NCBI RefSeq assembly: GCF_021134715.1 | Contig: NC_060021.1 | Span: 3,720,001 to 3,784,000, forward strand | Direction: 5' to 3' | DNA length: 64,000 nucleotides | DNA from: Daphnia pulex | Taxonomy: Eukaryota > Arthropoda > Branchiopoda > Diplostraca > Daphniidae | Position numbers and translations under genes: made by a program | Shown: positions 36,405 to 47,180 of the stretch, piece after piece | How positions within the stretch are numbered: position 1 is the stretch's first letter | How the letters are laid out: every line of letters begins with the position of its first letter | Notes under the pieces: generated by a model | The model's input: only the letters and a program-made list of their open reading frames with translations | Databases searched by the model: none | What the model was told of the DNA's origin: nothing

Positions 36405-36428
36405 TTTAAAATTCTTAAACAGTAACGA

Positions 36429-36493
36429 TACTTGTGGGGATGGAACCACCAGTTAACGATGTTCCAGGTCAGTACTCTACCGTGGTGCTATGA
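36429..36493 (-). repeat. Weak tRNA-like sequence
   Basis: The minus strand has a D-arm-like ACGGTAGAGT and, 35 nt on, a B-box-like GGTTCCATCCC. It lies just outside the Helitron array, but the alternating copies inside do not resemble it closely. Confidence 0.4.
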
Positions 36494-36539
36494 ATATTCA
36501 TAAGAGGTGACAAATCTCCGGCTATCAGACCTGCTAAAG

Positions 36540-37148
36540 GTTTCAGTCGCAACTTTCGTCGCAAGTTTCGCGCATGTACGCAACCTGCGCAAACTTTCTT
36601 AAACGCAAAGCTTTTGCCTTAATTTTTGTGAATATGTGTCCCCCCTACAAACTTTCACCAATATGCGCAATAAAACTAGCGAAAGTAACTAAATAAAAAA
36701 ACTTACGCACTTGCTAAAACGCAAGTTTCTAGTAGAAGCGCAAGCTGCGACGTTATCTTCCATATTGGTTTGAAAAAAAAATTATCAATGGAACATATCG
36801 TTGTAGCTCAGTGGTAGAGCTCTTGTACAGCAGTGATAAGGTCGAAGGATCGATTCCAAGAAAAGTCAAAAAGAAACATAATAACATTAGCTTTCGCCGT
36901 AAGGTACGTATAAACGCAACTTACGCAGATGCGCGAAACCCTAAAATCTTTTTAAAACGCAACCTGCGCAAACTATCTTACCCGAATAGCTTTCGCCTTT
37001 ATTTTTGCGAATGTCTGTTCTCCATATAAATCTTCGCTAATTTGAGCAATAAAACTGGCGAATGTAGTTGAATATAAAAAACTTGCGCTATCGCAAGAAC
37101 GCAAGTTTCGCTAAAAAGGCGCAAGTTTCGATCTTGCGATAGCGCAAG
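36540..37148. repeat. Diverged direct repeat pair rich in GCGCAAGTTT words, with hairpin
   Basis: Segments at about 36540-36755 and 36890-37115 share order and phrasing: CGCAACCTGCGCAAACT, CTTTTGCCTT/CTTTCGCCTT, GCAATAAAACT. The right copy ends in a strong hairpin, CTTGCGCTATCGCAAG at 37082-37097 with its exact reverse complement at 37133-37148. A tRNA-like sequence lies between the copies. This could be a small transposon remnant; no termini are clear. Confidence 0.6.
36797..36866 (+). repeat. tRNA-Ala-like relic
   Basis: It contains a good D-arm, TGTAGCTCAGTGGTAGAGC, as in tRNA-Ala, and a B-box GGATCGATTCC. The anticodon arm and acceptor stem do not pair, so it is a tRNA pseudogene or SINE head. 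Confidence 0.5.
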
Positions 37149-37601
37149 TTTTTTTTTCGATAGTTGACTATGATACTGCTGTTTCTTGGTCGTCAAGAGA
37201 AACGGTGGTGACGATAGTTGTTAGAGTGGTGGTTCTATACTAAATTTATTCAGCCGGATCATACGTTTATTGATTGAATTTTCATATCTTCACATTACTT
37301 TGTTAACTTAAAGCTTGCTTAGAGCAAGTGGAGATGAAGGTGACGATGCTGAAGAAAAGGGCAAGCTTGAAAGTATTGTTGCAAGATAGTTCTGGAAGAG
37401 TTAGTAGTAGAGGTTCGTGGCTTGAATCAGCTAAGTGATACTTTTCCGAGGATGACAAGAAGTCTGAGTGGTAGTGCAGTGGGGTAGAATTGTAGAATAC
37501 AATTCTACAGTTCTACTATTTTTAGCCAGAAAGCCTACTCGACTATATTTTAAATTGGGAGTCTATTTTTGTTATACTCATAGTTTGATGATTGTAGCAT
37601 T
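37149..37601. other. No gene seen
   Basis: Only short frames; it is the sequence flanking the retrotransposon insertion. ACCTT at 37602-37606 is the left copy of the target duplication. Confidence 0.5.
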
Positions 37602-37606
37602 ACCTT

Positions 37607-37753
37607 TGTTAGGTTCTTTACTTGGATGTATTAACGACTATGTCAGTACCCGTACAGTTACAAGAGAGTGGGCTCGTCGTGACATAAGGGACAAAGTCGA
37701 CTTGGGAGTAAGGGCAAAGCCGGGGTGTAGGGAAGCCTCTGCTGGATCTGTCA
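37607..37753 (-). repeat. Downstream (3') LTR
   Basis: 147 bp, TG..CA, no difference from the other LTR. The coding frame ends 12 nt inside this LTR's internal edge, at 37765. Confidence 0.92.
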
Positions 37754-37764
37754 ACTCCTCTGTT

Positions 37765-40700
37765 CTAACAAAAATGTACATTTTTCAACACATAGTCATT
37801 TAGATAGTTGGGTAATTTGCATGCTCTAGTTGAACGTCGCGGTGGGGGTGACAAAACTGCCGGTTGTTTCTCCATAACTTCTGCTTCGGTTGGAACTGCA
37901 GGCAGATCCTTTGGTCCCGCCGTCGCTTGGCTTGGTGTAGGGGAGGCCATTGGTGGTTGATTCTCCGTCGCGATTCCGGTTGTCACCACAAGTTGATCTC
38001 TCGATTCCGACTTTACTTGGGGTAGCATCACGTGACCTGTTTCTTCCGGTTCGGTTCTTCCTCTCGGCAGTAATTGGCTGCAATGACGCTTCATGATTTG
38101 ATTTCCAATCTGTACTTCATACAAAAAACTTCCGATACGATGGTTAACTACTCCTTCCAGCCATTTATTCTTTCCGGGACGGAAACCCCTCACCATCACC
38201 TTCTCTCCTGCCTGGAACTCCGCTTCGATCTTCTCCTTTTTCTTTAGGACGGTTGGCTGAAACAAATCAAATTTTCCACGATTTTGTCTACCCAATAGTA
38301 CTTCCGCAGGAGTTTTTCCAGTTGATTTATGCGGTGTGTTTCGGTAAGAGGTCAAAAAGCACTGGAGTTTGTCGTCGAATGTTCCGGGCTGATCTCTCAT
38401 CTTGTGTAAGGCCTTTTTCACCGACTGAACCGCCCGTTCTGCCAGTCCGTTCGTCTGAGGGTGATATGGTGCTCCTCTATGATGAACAATACCGTTTACT
38501 AACATGAAACGTTTGAATTCTTCCGATGTAAACTGTGGTCCGTTGTCTGATACCAATTCGCTGGGGAGTCCAAAACGGGCAAAAATAGTTTTAAGTGTCG
38601 ATATTGTAGTATCCGAGGTAATCCTATTTAACCGGAAAATCTCTGGCCATTTGGAAGTGGCATCCATTAACACAAAAAGATATTGACCACTCGGCAACGG
38701 ACCTGCAAAATCCACATGGAGGCGTGACCATGGCTGATCGGGAACTGGCCATGCAGCTTCTTTTCTTCTCTTCGGATTATTTCTGGTTTGAAGGCAAGGT
38801 AAACATGACGTGGCCATTTCTGTCAGCTGACTGTCTAATCCGGGCCACCATATAAAACTTCTTGCTACAGCCTTCATTCTCACGATCCCTGCATGCTCTT
38901 CATGTAATAGTGATAGCACCTGCGGCTGCAGTGTTTTTGGGATGACCACTCTGTTTCCCCATAAGATCAGCCCATCTTTGATGGATAATTCCGTTCTTTT
39001 CCTATAGAAGGTGGCTAATGTTGAAGAGACTTTATCCGAAAATCGCCATCCGTCTCGTAATCTGGTGGACACCTCCTGTAGTACTGGATCTAATTCGGTG
39101 GATTCCCGTACGTCCTTGGTTACCAATGCTGTTCCAAACAGCTCCGGCCGGGAATGACTTAATTCTGGTAGCTGCCCCACTGTTTCCGATGGATCTTCTA
39201 AGGGAAACCGGGATAATGCATCTGCGTTTCCATGCTCGGTGGTTTTTCGAAACTCCAATTCGTAGGAGTATGCGGCCAATATGAGCGCCCAACGTTGCAT
39301 CCTAGCAGCAGCCAGTGGTGGAATTCCTTTCTTTGGACCTAAAATGGCTAGTAGAGGCTTGTGGTCAGTAATTAAAGTAAATTTGCGCCCATATAAATAC
39401 GAGTGAAATCTTTTAACACCAAAGATAATAGACAACGCTTCTTTGTCCAGCTGAGAATAATTTTTTTCAGATGCTGATAAGCTCTTGGAGGCGTACGAAA
39501 TAGGTCGTTCGGATCCGTCTGGTAAGATGTGAGACAATACCGCTGCGACTCCAAAAGGTGATGCATCGCAGGCTAGTTTCAGAATCCATTTCGGGTTGTA
39601 GTTGCATAATACTTCTGCTGAGCTTAACAGCTGTTTGATTTCCAGCCAGGCGTCTTGCTGTTCCGTCTCCCATCTCCAAGGCTTCTCCTTCTTTAACAGC
39701 TCGTTTAACGGGGCTGACACATGAGCCAATTTCGGGATGAACTTTCCATAATAGTTGACCAATCCTAAATATGCCCGCAGAGAAGTAAGGTTATGAGGCT
39801 TTTCGGAGTCTTGCACAGCTTTGATCTTTTCTGGTGATGTTTTAAGTCCGTCCTTGGATACAATGAATCCTAAATAGGGTATCTCCGGCACTCCAAAACT
39901 GCACTTTTCCAGTTGAAGCCGAACCCCTGCTTCTTGTAGTTTCTGCAATACTATCTCCACTCGCGTCCAATGTTCTTTTTCTGTGCGGCCTGCAATTAGG
40001 ATGTCATCTAAATAGCACTTTACCCATGGCGTGTCTTGAAATAGATCGTCCATCACTCGTTGAAATTTTCCTGGTGCGGAAGCAATGCCAAACGGCATTC
40101 GGGTGTACTGGAACAGGCCTTCAGGTGTGTTGATTGTACACAGTTCTTGCGAAAATTCATCCAACTCCAACTGGTTGTAGGCCTGCGACAAATCTAGTTT
40201 CGTGAATAATACACCACCTTCCAGCGTTGCAAAAATATCTTCTGGGAGTGGCAACGGATGCTGATCAACGATTAAAAATGGGTTTACAGTTACCTTGTAG
40301 TCTCCGCACACTCTTATGTCACCATTTGCTTTAGGCACGACTACAATGGGAGCTCCCCAGTTGCTATGGCGGACTCTTTTCAATACTTTTGCTTCAGTCA
40401 GCTTGATCAGTGCTGCCTTAACCTTGGCTCTTAAGGCGTAAGGAATGGGGCGAGCCCGATGAAATCTTGGCACTGCTTCCGCCTTAAGATCTAGATGCAC
40501 TGGCGGTCCTCGAATTTTTCCAAGCTTTGTTGAAAACAAATCTGTAAATTTCTTTTGGAAACAGTCAGGTAACATATTAGAAAGTGGTATGGTACTAGGA
40601 TGGTTAGTCAGCTGCAGTATTTGGTTCCAATCGAGTCTCATCGCGCGAAGCCAGTTTCTGCCACACAGTGGTGGCCCATTGCCTCCGGCGACAAGGATTG

Positions 40701-41976
40701 GTAGCTGTTTACTCTGTTCCTGTACCGATACTTCTGCCACGAATTTTCCTTTTATGTCCACTGGTTGGCCAGTGTATGTCCGTAAACGCACCTGCGTGTC
40801 TTCCAATTTCGGGCTACCATGGTTTCTCCATTCCTTTTCTGAAAATATGGTGAAGCCGGCTCCCGTGTCTATCTCCATGGTCACCTTTCTTCCATCTATA
40901 TCCAGAGTTGTCACCAACGGTTTTGTGGACCTGTTCGGATCTGGCAGATAGAAAAAATTAAAATCTGTGTCAGGATCAAAATCTTCCAATCCCTCGGCGT
41001 CTTCGGTATTATCTGCAAAGTTTAATCGATTTTTCTTTGTGCTGTCTTTCTTCTTGGGGATTGCTGCCTTTTCTTCTCTGGACTTTTCTGACTCTCGACT
41101 TTTCTTCTTTTGCTTCTCTGGGCAGCAAGCTGCCCGGTGTCCTTCTTTCTTGCAGTAGAAACACTCTTGCGTTTTGAAATAACACCCTGCCGGATTATGA
41201 GGTTCACCACACCTCCAGCATCCCGTAGTACGAGTTCTTAAAACGTTGATTGGTTCTTCTTGTCTAAGTTGTTTGGCTTGCTGGGTTGCGGATTCCATGC
41301 TGACAGCCATCTTGAATGCAGAGTCCAACGTCAAGGCCGATTCGGCCAACAGCTTCGTTTGAATCCGTTGATCTTGCAGGCCTATCACGAAAGCATCTCT
41401 TAAGGCTGAATTAAGAAAGTCTCCAAAAGAACAATCCTTGGCGAGGTTTCGTAGCGATGCCATAAAACTTGCTATGGTTTCTTCTGGTTTTTGCTTATAT
41501 TGAAAAAAACGAAAACGCTCTGCAATCTCCACCTTTGTAGGAACAAAATGCTCTCTTAACTTTGTACAAATCATATCATGTGTTACCGTTGCAGCCGTGG
41601 GGTCTGTGGGACTAAATAAATCCCATATCAAATCACAAATTTCGGCTCCCAGCACAGTCAACAAATAAGCCTTCTTCTTGACATCTTCGGTAATACTGTT
41701 AACAATAAAGAACTGTTGAAGTCTTTTTTCGTATACCTGCCACTTGCCCGTCTCAGTGTTGAACGGCTCCAATGTTCCAATCACGTTAGTCGCCATTGGT
41801 GGTGGAATTACAGGATCGGCCACTGCTTCTTCTGTGGATCTTGCTGTCTGCTCTTGAATGCTGTCTGTCACAAAAGGGATACTTCCCTCTTCTTCTTGTT
41901 GACTCTCTATATCTTGCTCTTGTCCAATTTGGGATTCCACCAGTCTACCTCTACCTCTTGATTTACCACGGTTCAT
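37765..41976 (-). CDS. Gag-Pol polyprotein of Ty3/gypsy element
   Basis: A single frame of 1403 codons from an ATG, so Gag and Pol need no frameshift. Gag (about 60-250) is followed by CWRC (253-256) and a CCHC zinc knuckle (Cys272, Cys275, His280, Cys285). Protease: DTGAG at 370-374. Reverse transcriptase: MPFGIASAPGKFQ (627-639) and YLDD (655-658). RNase H: Asp804, Glu846, Asp871. Integrase: zinc-binding His/Cys region ending in SCLPC (1057-1061), then Asp1089, Asp1144 and Glu1180 with exact DX35E spacing, and a basic C-terminal domain. All catalytic residues are present. The product makes virus-like particles in the cytoplasm, copies the RNA and integrates the DNA. Confidence 0.93.
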   Translation of the reverse strand: MNRGKSRGRGRLVESQIGQEQDIESQQEEEGSIPFVTDSIQEQTARSTEEAVADPVIPPPMATNVIGTLEPFNTETGKWQVYEKRLQQFFIVNSITEDVKKKAYLLTVLGAEICDLIWDLFSPTDPTAATVTHDMICTKLREHFVPTKVEIAERFRFFQYKQKPEETIASFMASLRNLAKDCSFGDFLNSALRDAFVIGLQDQRIQTKLLAESALTLDSAFKMAVSMESATQQAKQLRQEEPINVLRTRTTGCWRCGEPHNPAGCYFKTQECFYCKKEGHRAACCPEKQKKKSRESEKSREEKAAIPKKKDSTKKNRLNFADNTEDAEGLEDFDPDTDFNFFYLPDPNRSTKPLVTTLDIDGRKVTMEIDTGAGFTIFSEKEWRNHGSPKLEDTQVRLRTYTGQPVDIKGKFVAEVSVQEQSKQLPILVAGGNGPPLCGRNWLRAMRLDWNQILQLTNHPSTIPLSNMLPDCFQKKFTDLFSTKLGKIRGPPVHLDLKAEAVPRFHRARPIPYALRAKVKAALIKLTEAKVLKRVRHSNWGAPIVVVPKANGDIRVCGDYKVTVNPFLIVDQHPLPLPEDIFATLEGGVLFTKLDLSQAYNQLELDEFSQELCTINTPEGLFQYTRMPFGIASAPGKFQRVMDDLFQDTPWVKCYLDDILIAGRTEKEHWTRVEIVLQKLQEAGVRLQLEKCSFGVPEIPYLGFIVSKDGLKTSPEKIKAVQDSEKPHNLTSLRAYLGLVNYYGKFIPKLAHVSAPLNELLKKEKPWRWETEQQDAWLEIKQLLSSAEVLCNYNPKWILKLACDASPFGVAAVLSHILPDGSERPISYASKSLSASEKNYSQLDKEALSIIFGVKRFHSYLYGRKFTLITDHKPLLAILGPKKGIPPLAAARMQRWALILAAYSYELEFRKTTEHGNADALSRFPLEDPSETVGQLPELSHSRPELFGTALVTKDVRESTELDPVLQEVSTRLRDGWRFSDKVSSTLATFYRKRTELSIKDGLILWGNRVVIPKTLQPQVLSLLHEEHAGIVRMKAVARSFIWWPGLDSQLTEMATSCLPCLQTRNNPKRRKEAAWPVPDQPWSRLHVDFAGPLPSGQYLFVLMDATSKWPEIFRLNRITSDTTISTLKTIFARFGLPSELVSDNGPQFTSEEFKRFMLVNGIVHHRGAPYHPQTNGLAERAVQSVKKALHKMRDQPGTFDDKLQCFLTSYRNTPHKSTGKTPAEVLLGRQNRGKFDLFQPTVLKKKEKIEAEFQAGEKVMVRGFRPGKNKWLEGVVNHRIGSFLYEVQIGNQIMKRHCSQLLPRGRTEPEETGHVMLPQVKSESRDQLVVTTGIATENQPPMASPTPSQATAGPKDLPAVPTEAEVMEKQPAVLSPPPRRSTRACKLPNYLNDYVLKNVHFC

Positions 41977-42066
41977 AACCGCAAATAACCAACATAAATA
42001 ACCAGAATGATAACTTATAACACTTACGTAAAGTCACTCCTTCACTACCAACACGTGGTTTCTTAT

Positions 42067-42084
42067 CTTAAATCCTCGTCGCCA
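42067..42084 (-). promoter_or_regulatory. Primer-binding-site-like sequence
   Basis: TGGCGACGAGGAT starts 2 nt after the upstream LTR on the minus strand. Position and TGG start fit a tRNA primer site; I cannot name the tRNA. Confidence 0.6.
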
Positions 42085-42086
42085 AA

Positions 42087-42233
42087 TGTTAGGTTCTTTA
42101 CTTGGATGTATTAACGACTATGTCAGTACCCGTACAGTTACAAGAGAGTGGGCTCGTCGTGACATAAGGGACAAAGTCGACTTGGGAGTAAGGGCAAAGC
42201 CGGGGTGTAGGGAAGCCTCTGCTGGATCTGTCA
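42087..42233 (-). repeat. Upstream (5') LTR
   Basis: 147 bp, TG..CA, identical to 37607-37753. It is short for a gypsy LTR and must hold promoter and polyadenylation signals, none of which I can point to with confidence. Confidence 0.92.
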
Positions 42234-42238
42234 ACCTT

Positions 42239-42888
42239 CAGCAGGGACTACTAGATTTTCGGGTTACACATACTTGCTAAGTCATGCTCGAGATCATATC
42301 AAACAAATGTAACCTCTTCATGACTTTACATTTCTCGTACTATTCTTCAAGAATGTAAGTTTTCAACGGCCACGACTAGACCTGTTCTGGTTTAGAACAC
42401 TATTCTGAAAGAGGCGAACGATCTTATGAAAAATATAAACTCACTTTGTGTGGAAATTAACGATTTTTGTGACACGAAATTTGCTTGTGATGTAATTAAC
42501 AGGTTCAGTCTCAATCAGTCTCAATCCATAAGGCGACGAGATTCTTTAACTGCAGACCAAAGTTCAACAACACATCATTTAGAGATTTCTACGAGCATTT
42601 TATTATTTGAATTCATGAATTGCCAACAAGTTGTGTAATTGCATACCAAAGTGATGTTTAACGTAACGTAATTAGTCGGCAATCCGCAGCAAAACGATTT
42701 GGATTATTGTCCAGGGCTACCTAAATGGGCAATAGGGCCTCTCTTCCGTACAGCAGAAGGAAAGGGCATTTTTCCAGTTGTTTCTTGCTTACTCGTATTG
42801 TAAAAAAGGACGACATGACCAATTACATCATCTTAATTGAAGTTTTTTTAAAAGACGAACATCGAGAGCATGTATGATTAATGTATGG
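42239..42888. other. No gene seen
   Basis: Flank of the retrotransposon. Short frames only; it may be the far end of the decayed element that follows. Confidence 0.4.
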
Positions 42889-43690
42889 TCATTGAATGGG
42901 GGGGTGCCCTAAAACAGGACGCGAAGTTAAAGTGACTGGAATAGTACGGAAACTGGTCTCGTGTTCGGCCGTCAACAGAAAAGGTTTATTCTTCCTGGTC
43001 GGTTCAATGAGCGGTTTGGCGATGATGGCAAGGTCTGTGATAAACCTCCCGTAAAAAGAGCATAATCCAACCAAGATTTTGCACATCTTTTACGGAGGTG
43101 GGGGTAGGGAAAGCTTGGACAGCATTAACATTCGAAGGATCAGGGGATAGGATCTCCCCTGATCCTTCGAATATTCTATGTCCTTCGATGTTATTTCCGC
43201 TTACTTTATACCCAGGAATTTTTAGATGCGTGGCGCCGAAAGAGGTTTTATTAAGTTTCATCGTTAAATTGGCATCCCTAAGACGTTGTAGAAAGGCTTC
43301 CAAGTGTTGCTCAACATAACACCCATCATTCCATGAAACTTACTCGGGAGATTTGTAAGGCTGAAAGGAATGACTCTAAATTGTTAGTGAAGGAAGACCA
43401 TCGGTAGTGACGAAGGCTGTCTTCTCACGGACTCTTGCATACATTCGCACTTACCATTAGCCGCTTTAAAGGTCCATAATCGAGAAGCATTTTGATCCTT
43501 CTATCCGGCTAAAGGCATCGTCAATTCGAGGAAGGAGAAATACATATTTGGCCATGATCGCATTCAGTTTTTTCGGGAATCTATACAAAATCGCGGGGTC
43601 CCGTCGGTTGCCTTATTTATACTACAGGGACAGCAAAGCGACTCTAAGAGGATTCAATAATTATAGCCACACGCATACGCTGAACTTGGG
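42889..43690 (-). pseudogene. Decayed Ty3/gypsy Pol (reverse transcriptase and connection)
   Basis: On the minus strand, broken frames keep recognisable reverse transcriptase order. LNAIMAKYVFLLPRIDDAF lies at about 43535-43590. LRDANLTMKLNKTSFGATHL follows at about 43230-43290. Then come FPTPTSVKDVQNL at about 43080-43115 and FYGRFITDLAIIAKPL at about 43000-43050. Stops and frame changes separate them. A 20-nt inverted segment (GGGGATAGGATCTCCCC region, 43143-43167) marks a local rearrangement. It is in the same orientation as, but much older than, the neighbouring intact element. Confidence 0.75.
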
Positions 43691-44309
43691 TGCCTTTTAA
43701 TTCCCGTTGCTTCCATGCGCTTGTGCCTGATGGACCGGTTAGTGAGGATCCAGAAAAATGAGTGGAATACAATGGGGGAATCGGCCTAGCAGATCAGCAT
43801 CTAGCATTTTATTCACTCAATGGAAGAATCTTGATTAATCCTTATTTTCAAAATCGAAGATTTCTCTAGTTTTTGCCGCTTACTCACCGGATGCTTCTTG
43901 TACCTCAAACACTTTTCATAAGGCCAACCTTTGTGGATCAATTTGGGAAAATCGGAGAAATTTATAAGTTAAACAGTTTCAGTTGGGTTCCTTGATGAGT
44001 AATAAAATCACCAATCCTTTATCATTCGGAACCAGTATTGACGATGGTTATGCACGATGAATTATGATTTGAAAACAATGCATTATTTAACACTGATTTA
44101 GTGTGGTCCAATGCGGGAATTGGGAAGACTAATTCAGTGATGTTACCCCGCTCAACCACAGCAATTAGTTTGGCGATTTCGTTGGAGTTGTAGATGAAGG
44201 GGTTGCAGATGATATGGAGGACAATCTTTTTAAGGTAACCAGGGAGGTTATACTTTTTAGTATATCCTAAAAAAAGTAATAGTAAACCCAAAAGTTTTTT
44301 CGCTTATAT

Positions 44310-44800
44310 GCATTCACGCTCAAAATGGCAGGACTGGTGGCACTGACAACAGATCGGCTGTCCGTTTTGGGTACGTTTGTTGAAAAAAGTTTTTGAGTCA
44401 CTGCTCTCTCTTAAAACGTCCCGAATATCATTACTAATCTCTTTTCTCATGTACTCAATATGGAACTTAGTTCGCGTAGAAATTCAGTTGCCAGTTCTTT
44501 TTTTAAACGTTTTAATCTGTCTTCAGTAACAAACAGCAACGCTTGTGGTAGGGATGACTGCTGAGATCGTATCACGAATACTGCTTGGAAAGGAGAAAAT
44601 GGCGCTAGAGGTGGTTGATTGTACAACAAGTCAGTTTGGAAATGGAGTTGTATGGATATGTAGAGGAAGGGATAAAATGTTGTTATAATTGAGCGTTTCA
44701 GACTGCGTAGGAGTTGTTGTGCTTTAAGTGACTCGTTCGCATTTCTATAAACGCTGTAAAACAATAAAATTACGCCGTGACAATAATTCATGACAAGTTC
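44310..44800 (-). pseudogene. Decayed Gag of the same old gypsy element
   Basis: The minus strand shows a basic helical stretch (RLKRLKKELATEFL, about 44475-44520) and, in another frame, a CX2CX4HX4C zinc knuckle (CCQCHQSCHFEREC, about 44310-44360). This is the arrangement of a retrotransposon Gag. It lies upstream of the Pol relic on the same strand, so 42889-44800 is probably one dead element. No LTRs were found. Confidence 0.55.
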
Positions 44801-45859
44801 GTGTTTTTCTTGATAGCGAGAAATTTAGTTTCAAGGTCTAGTTTGTAATGAAGGTGTTCTAAAGCCAGTAAAATCGAGCTTGGAGGTCCTGAAAATCAGC
44901 AGAGCCAGTATAATGCTTACATACTATCGTCACGCCACTCCATTCAAATGGATTCTAAAATTATGCAGCTGCTCGTCAATATTCCACTCGTTATAACCCT
45001 AAAACGTCTCGTATCTTGACAACCAATCAACCACATCTTAATGCGCTTCTTCTTGAAAAAGAGGTGGCTCTAAGCTTCTTCTTTTTTAAATATCAACGAT
45101 GTTTACAATATCACCGACGATGCGCTACGCAGGTGCTTGGTGATGTTGCGGATTGTGAAATGTCTTGAATTAAGAATTTGTTTAGTATAGAAAAACAAAC
45201 TGGATGTAGCGGCTCGACCACAAACAGGAATGAATTTCCAACTGAACGAGGAGCTAAACATGTTTTTCCCTATATATGTCGTCAGCAACGTTGATGACCT
45301 TCCAAATTTCAAAGAAGAAACATCAGCTATAGACGTATACACTTTTTAAGAAAAAGCGTTGAAGAATCAGTTGGGGAAACAGGTCTGTCAGGAAAATATC
45401 ATCAAGGGAACTTTCTTGAAACGTGAGAAAATCAATACAAAACACAGCTTTTGTTCAGGATTTGCCTACCACACAAAAAAAAGGTCAGGCAGACATTGCA
45501 ACACAGAAAGTTCCTGGTGGTTTACATCGAAGACATAGCCACCTACTAAAAACAACAAGCTAATGTAAATAAAAGACAAGCATGAAGAAGACAGCATGAA
45601 GAAGACAGCATGAAGATCATAGCATGATCCTTCCCCATTTCTTTGCAAGCATGGCCTAGTTTTGCAGGTAGACCATGGTCTAACGACTAACGCGTAATGC
45701 ACTGGTGGCGTGGTATGCTTATCGGAGGGAATACCGTTAGCGCCAATGGCCCGAACGTATCAATCTGATAGGCAGACGCCAAATCGGCGAAGCACCTACA
45801 TGCCCACGGTGGTTATTATTTCCTTGCTTACCTTAATTCTTTTTATTTACTTATCTTTT
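44801..45859. other. No gene seen
   Basis: Short overlapping frames on both strands, no recognisable domain or RNA gene. Confidence 0.4.
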
Positions 45860-46110
45860 GTATATCCCTTCATAGCAAGCCCCTATTCAAGGTCCTGGCC
45901 TGGACGTCAGGAGGGTAGTTTTTACATTACTTTTCCTTGTGCTACCAAGAGCTCCAAGCCCGCGACTAATAGCCGACCCACCTGCAAGACATATTACACA
46001 AACTCATTCTAACCATCAAAATCAACCACGAATTAACCATCAACCAGAACATGGCCGCCATTCTCAACTTAAACATCGCCGGATTGATCAACGTCGTCAT
46101 GACCTACGTA
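45860..46110. repeat. Dispersed repeat, copy 1
   Basis: CATAGCAAGCCCCTATTCAA followed by GGTCCTGGCCTGG and, further on, CCATCAAAATCAACCA recurs with moderate divergence at about 46930-47180 in the same orientation. The pair is about 1.07 kb apart. No coding content or termini are visible. Confidence 0.65.
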
Positions 46111-46929
46111 AAGAACCCCAACTACCTCAACAACAACAAAGACACGATGTCAACATCAATTTCGCCACATTTACTAAAAAGGAAAGAAAACCTTCAAAAA
46201 GCCATTCTCAGATGACATCCCAACCAAGAAATGTCCATTATATTTGCATTTGTCCAACTTCTCTTTCGTATACAAACTTTCATTTCACTTATTACACAGA
46301 ACTAAACTACAAACTAATCTACATATATTTCCCTGAAAAATCAATACAGAAAACTTCAAAGCCAACTCACAGTCAGGCAACCCTTTATCGGTCATAAAAC
46401 TCTAACACAAGTTAGAACTGTTGTTTCCTTTTTCTTTTTTTTTCTCTTTTTCTTCTATGGCGAAAACGGGCGTGTTTCGACAATGACCACCTCAACCAGC
46501 GCAAAATTGCATTAATCGTATTATTGTTTTTGTAAAATTAAATTTTAAAATAGAAACGTAACATTCGTCTCATGCCATGTCACAAGAATATTCAAACTAC
46601 GCACCTCAGTGTCCGTATGTCATGAGCCATGACCAACAGAATTAATCAAATTATTTGCGGCAGATTTCGCAAAAGAACGAAACTTAACTGGAAATGGATT
46701 TCCCCAAAATAACAACCGCTGCTTCTTGCAATATATAATTCAAATTCTAACCTTTGTGAAAAAATGTAACAGAGAGAGAGATTCAAAAGGGTTTGAAAGC
46801 CTTTGATCCTCGTTTTCATACTAGGTTTGTGTACCGATTCAATATAATGCAAAGGTTCACATTTCCTGGTCTTTAACAAGAGTAATTATTTCCTTACTGA
46901 CCTAATCGTCCTCTTTATATACTTTGATT

Positions 46930-47180
46930 TTAGAATTCCAGTCATAGCAAGCCCCTATTCAAGGTCATGGCTGGGGCGGCAGGAGGATAACTTTAACATT
47001 AAATTCCCATGCCCTGCCAAGATCCCCAAGACAGCGGCTAATTGCCAACCCATCTGGATACCACAACACACCATACTCCCTAACAGATACCATACTTCCT
47101 AACCATCAAAATCAACCAAAATTTCACCATCAACCACAACATAACCGTCATTTCCAACCTCAAAATCACCACATTGATCA
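46930..47180. repeat. Dispersed repeat, copy 2
   Basis: Partner of 45860-46110. The two share the AGCAAGCCCCTATTCAAGGT core and the following CATCAAAATCAACCA section. Confidence 0.65.

Larger units (their letters stand above)
37607..42233 (-). mobile_element. Intact Ty3/gypsy LTR retrotransposon, 4.6 kb
   Basis: Two 147-bp LTRs (37607-37753 and 42087-42233) are identical by eye, start TG and end CA. ACCTT flanks both sides (37602-37606 and 42234-42238) as a 5-bp target duplication. Read on the minus strand, the upstream LTR is 42087-42233. It is followed by a primer-binding-site-like TGGCGACGAGGAT (about 42072-42084), the Gag-Pol frame and a purine-rich AGAACAGAGGAG before the downstream LTR. 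Identical LTRs and an open frame point to a very recent insertion. There is no envelope frame. Confidence 0.92.

Noticed and set aside
44447..44791. 114-codon frame as an independent gene
   Set aside because: It overlaps a degraded Gag with a zinc knuckle in a neighbouring frame, so it is better explained as part of the dead gypsy element.
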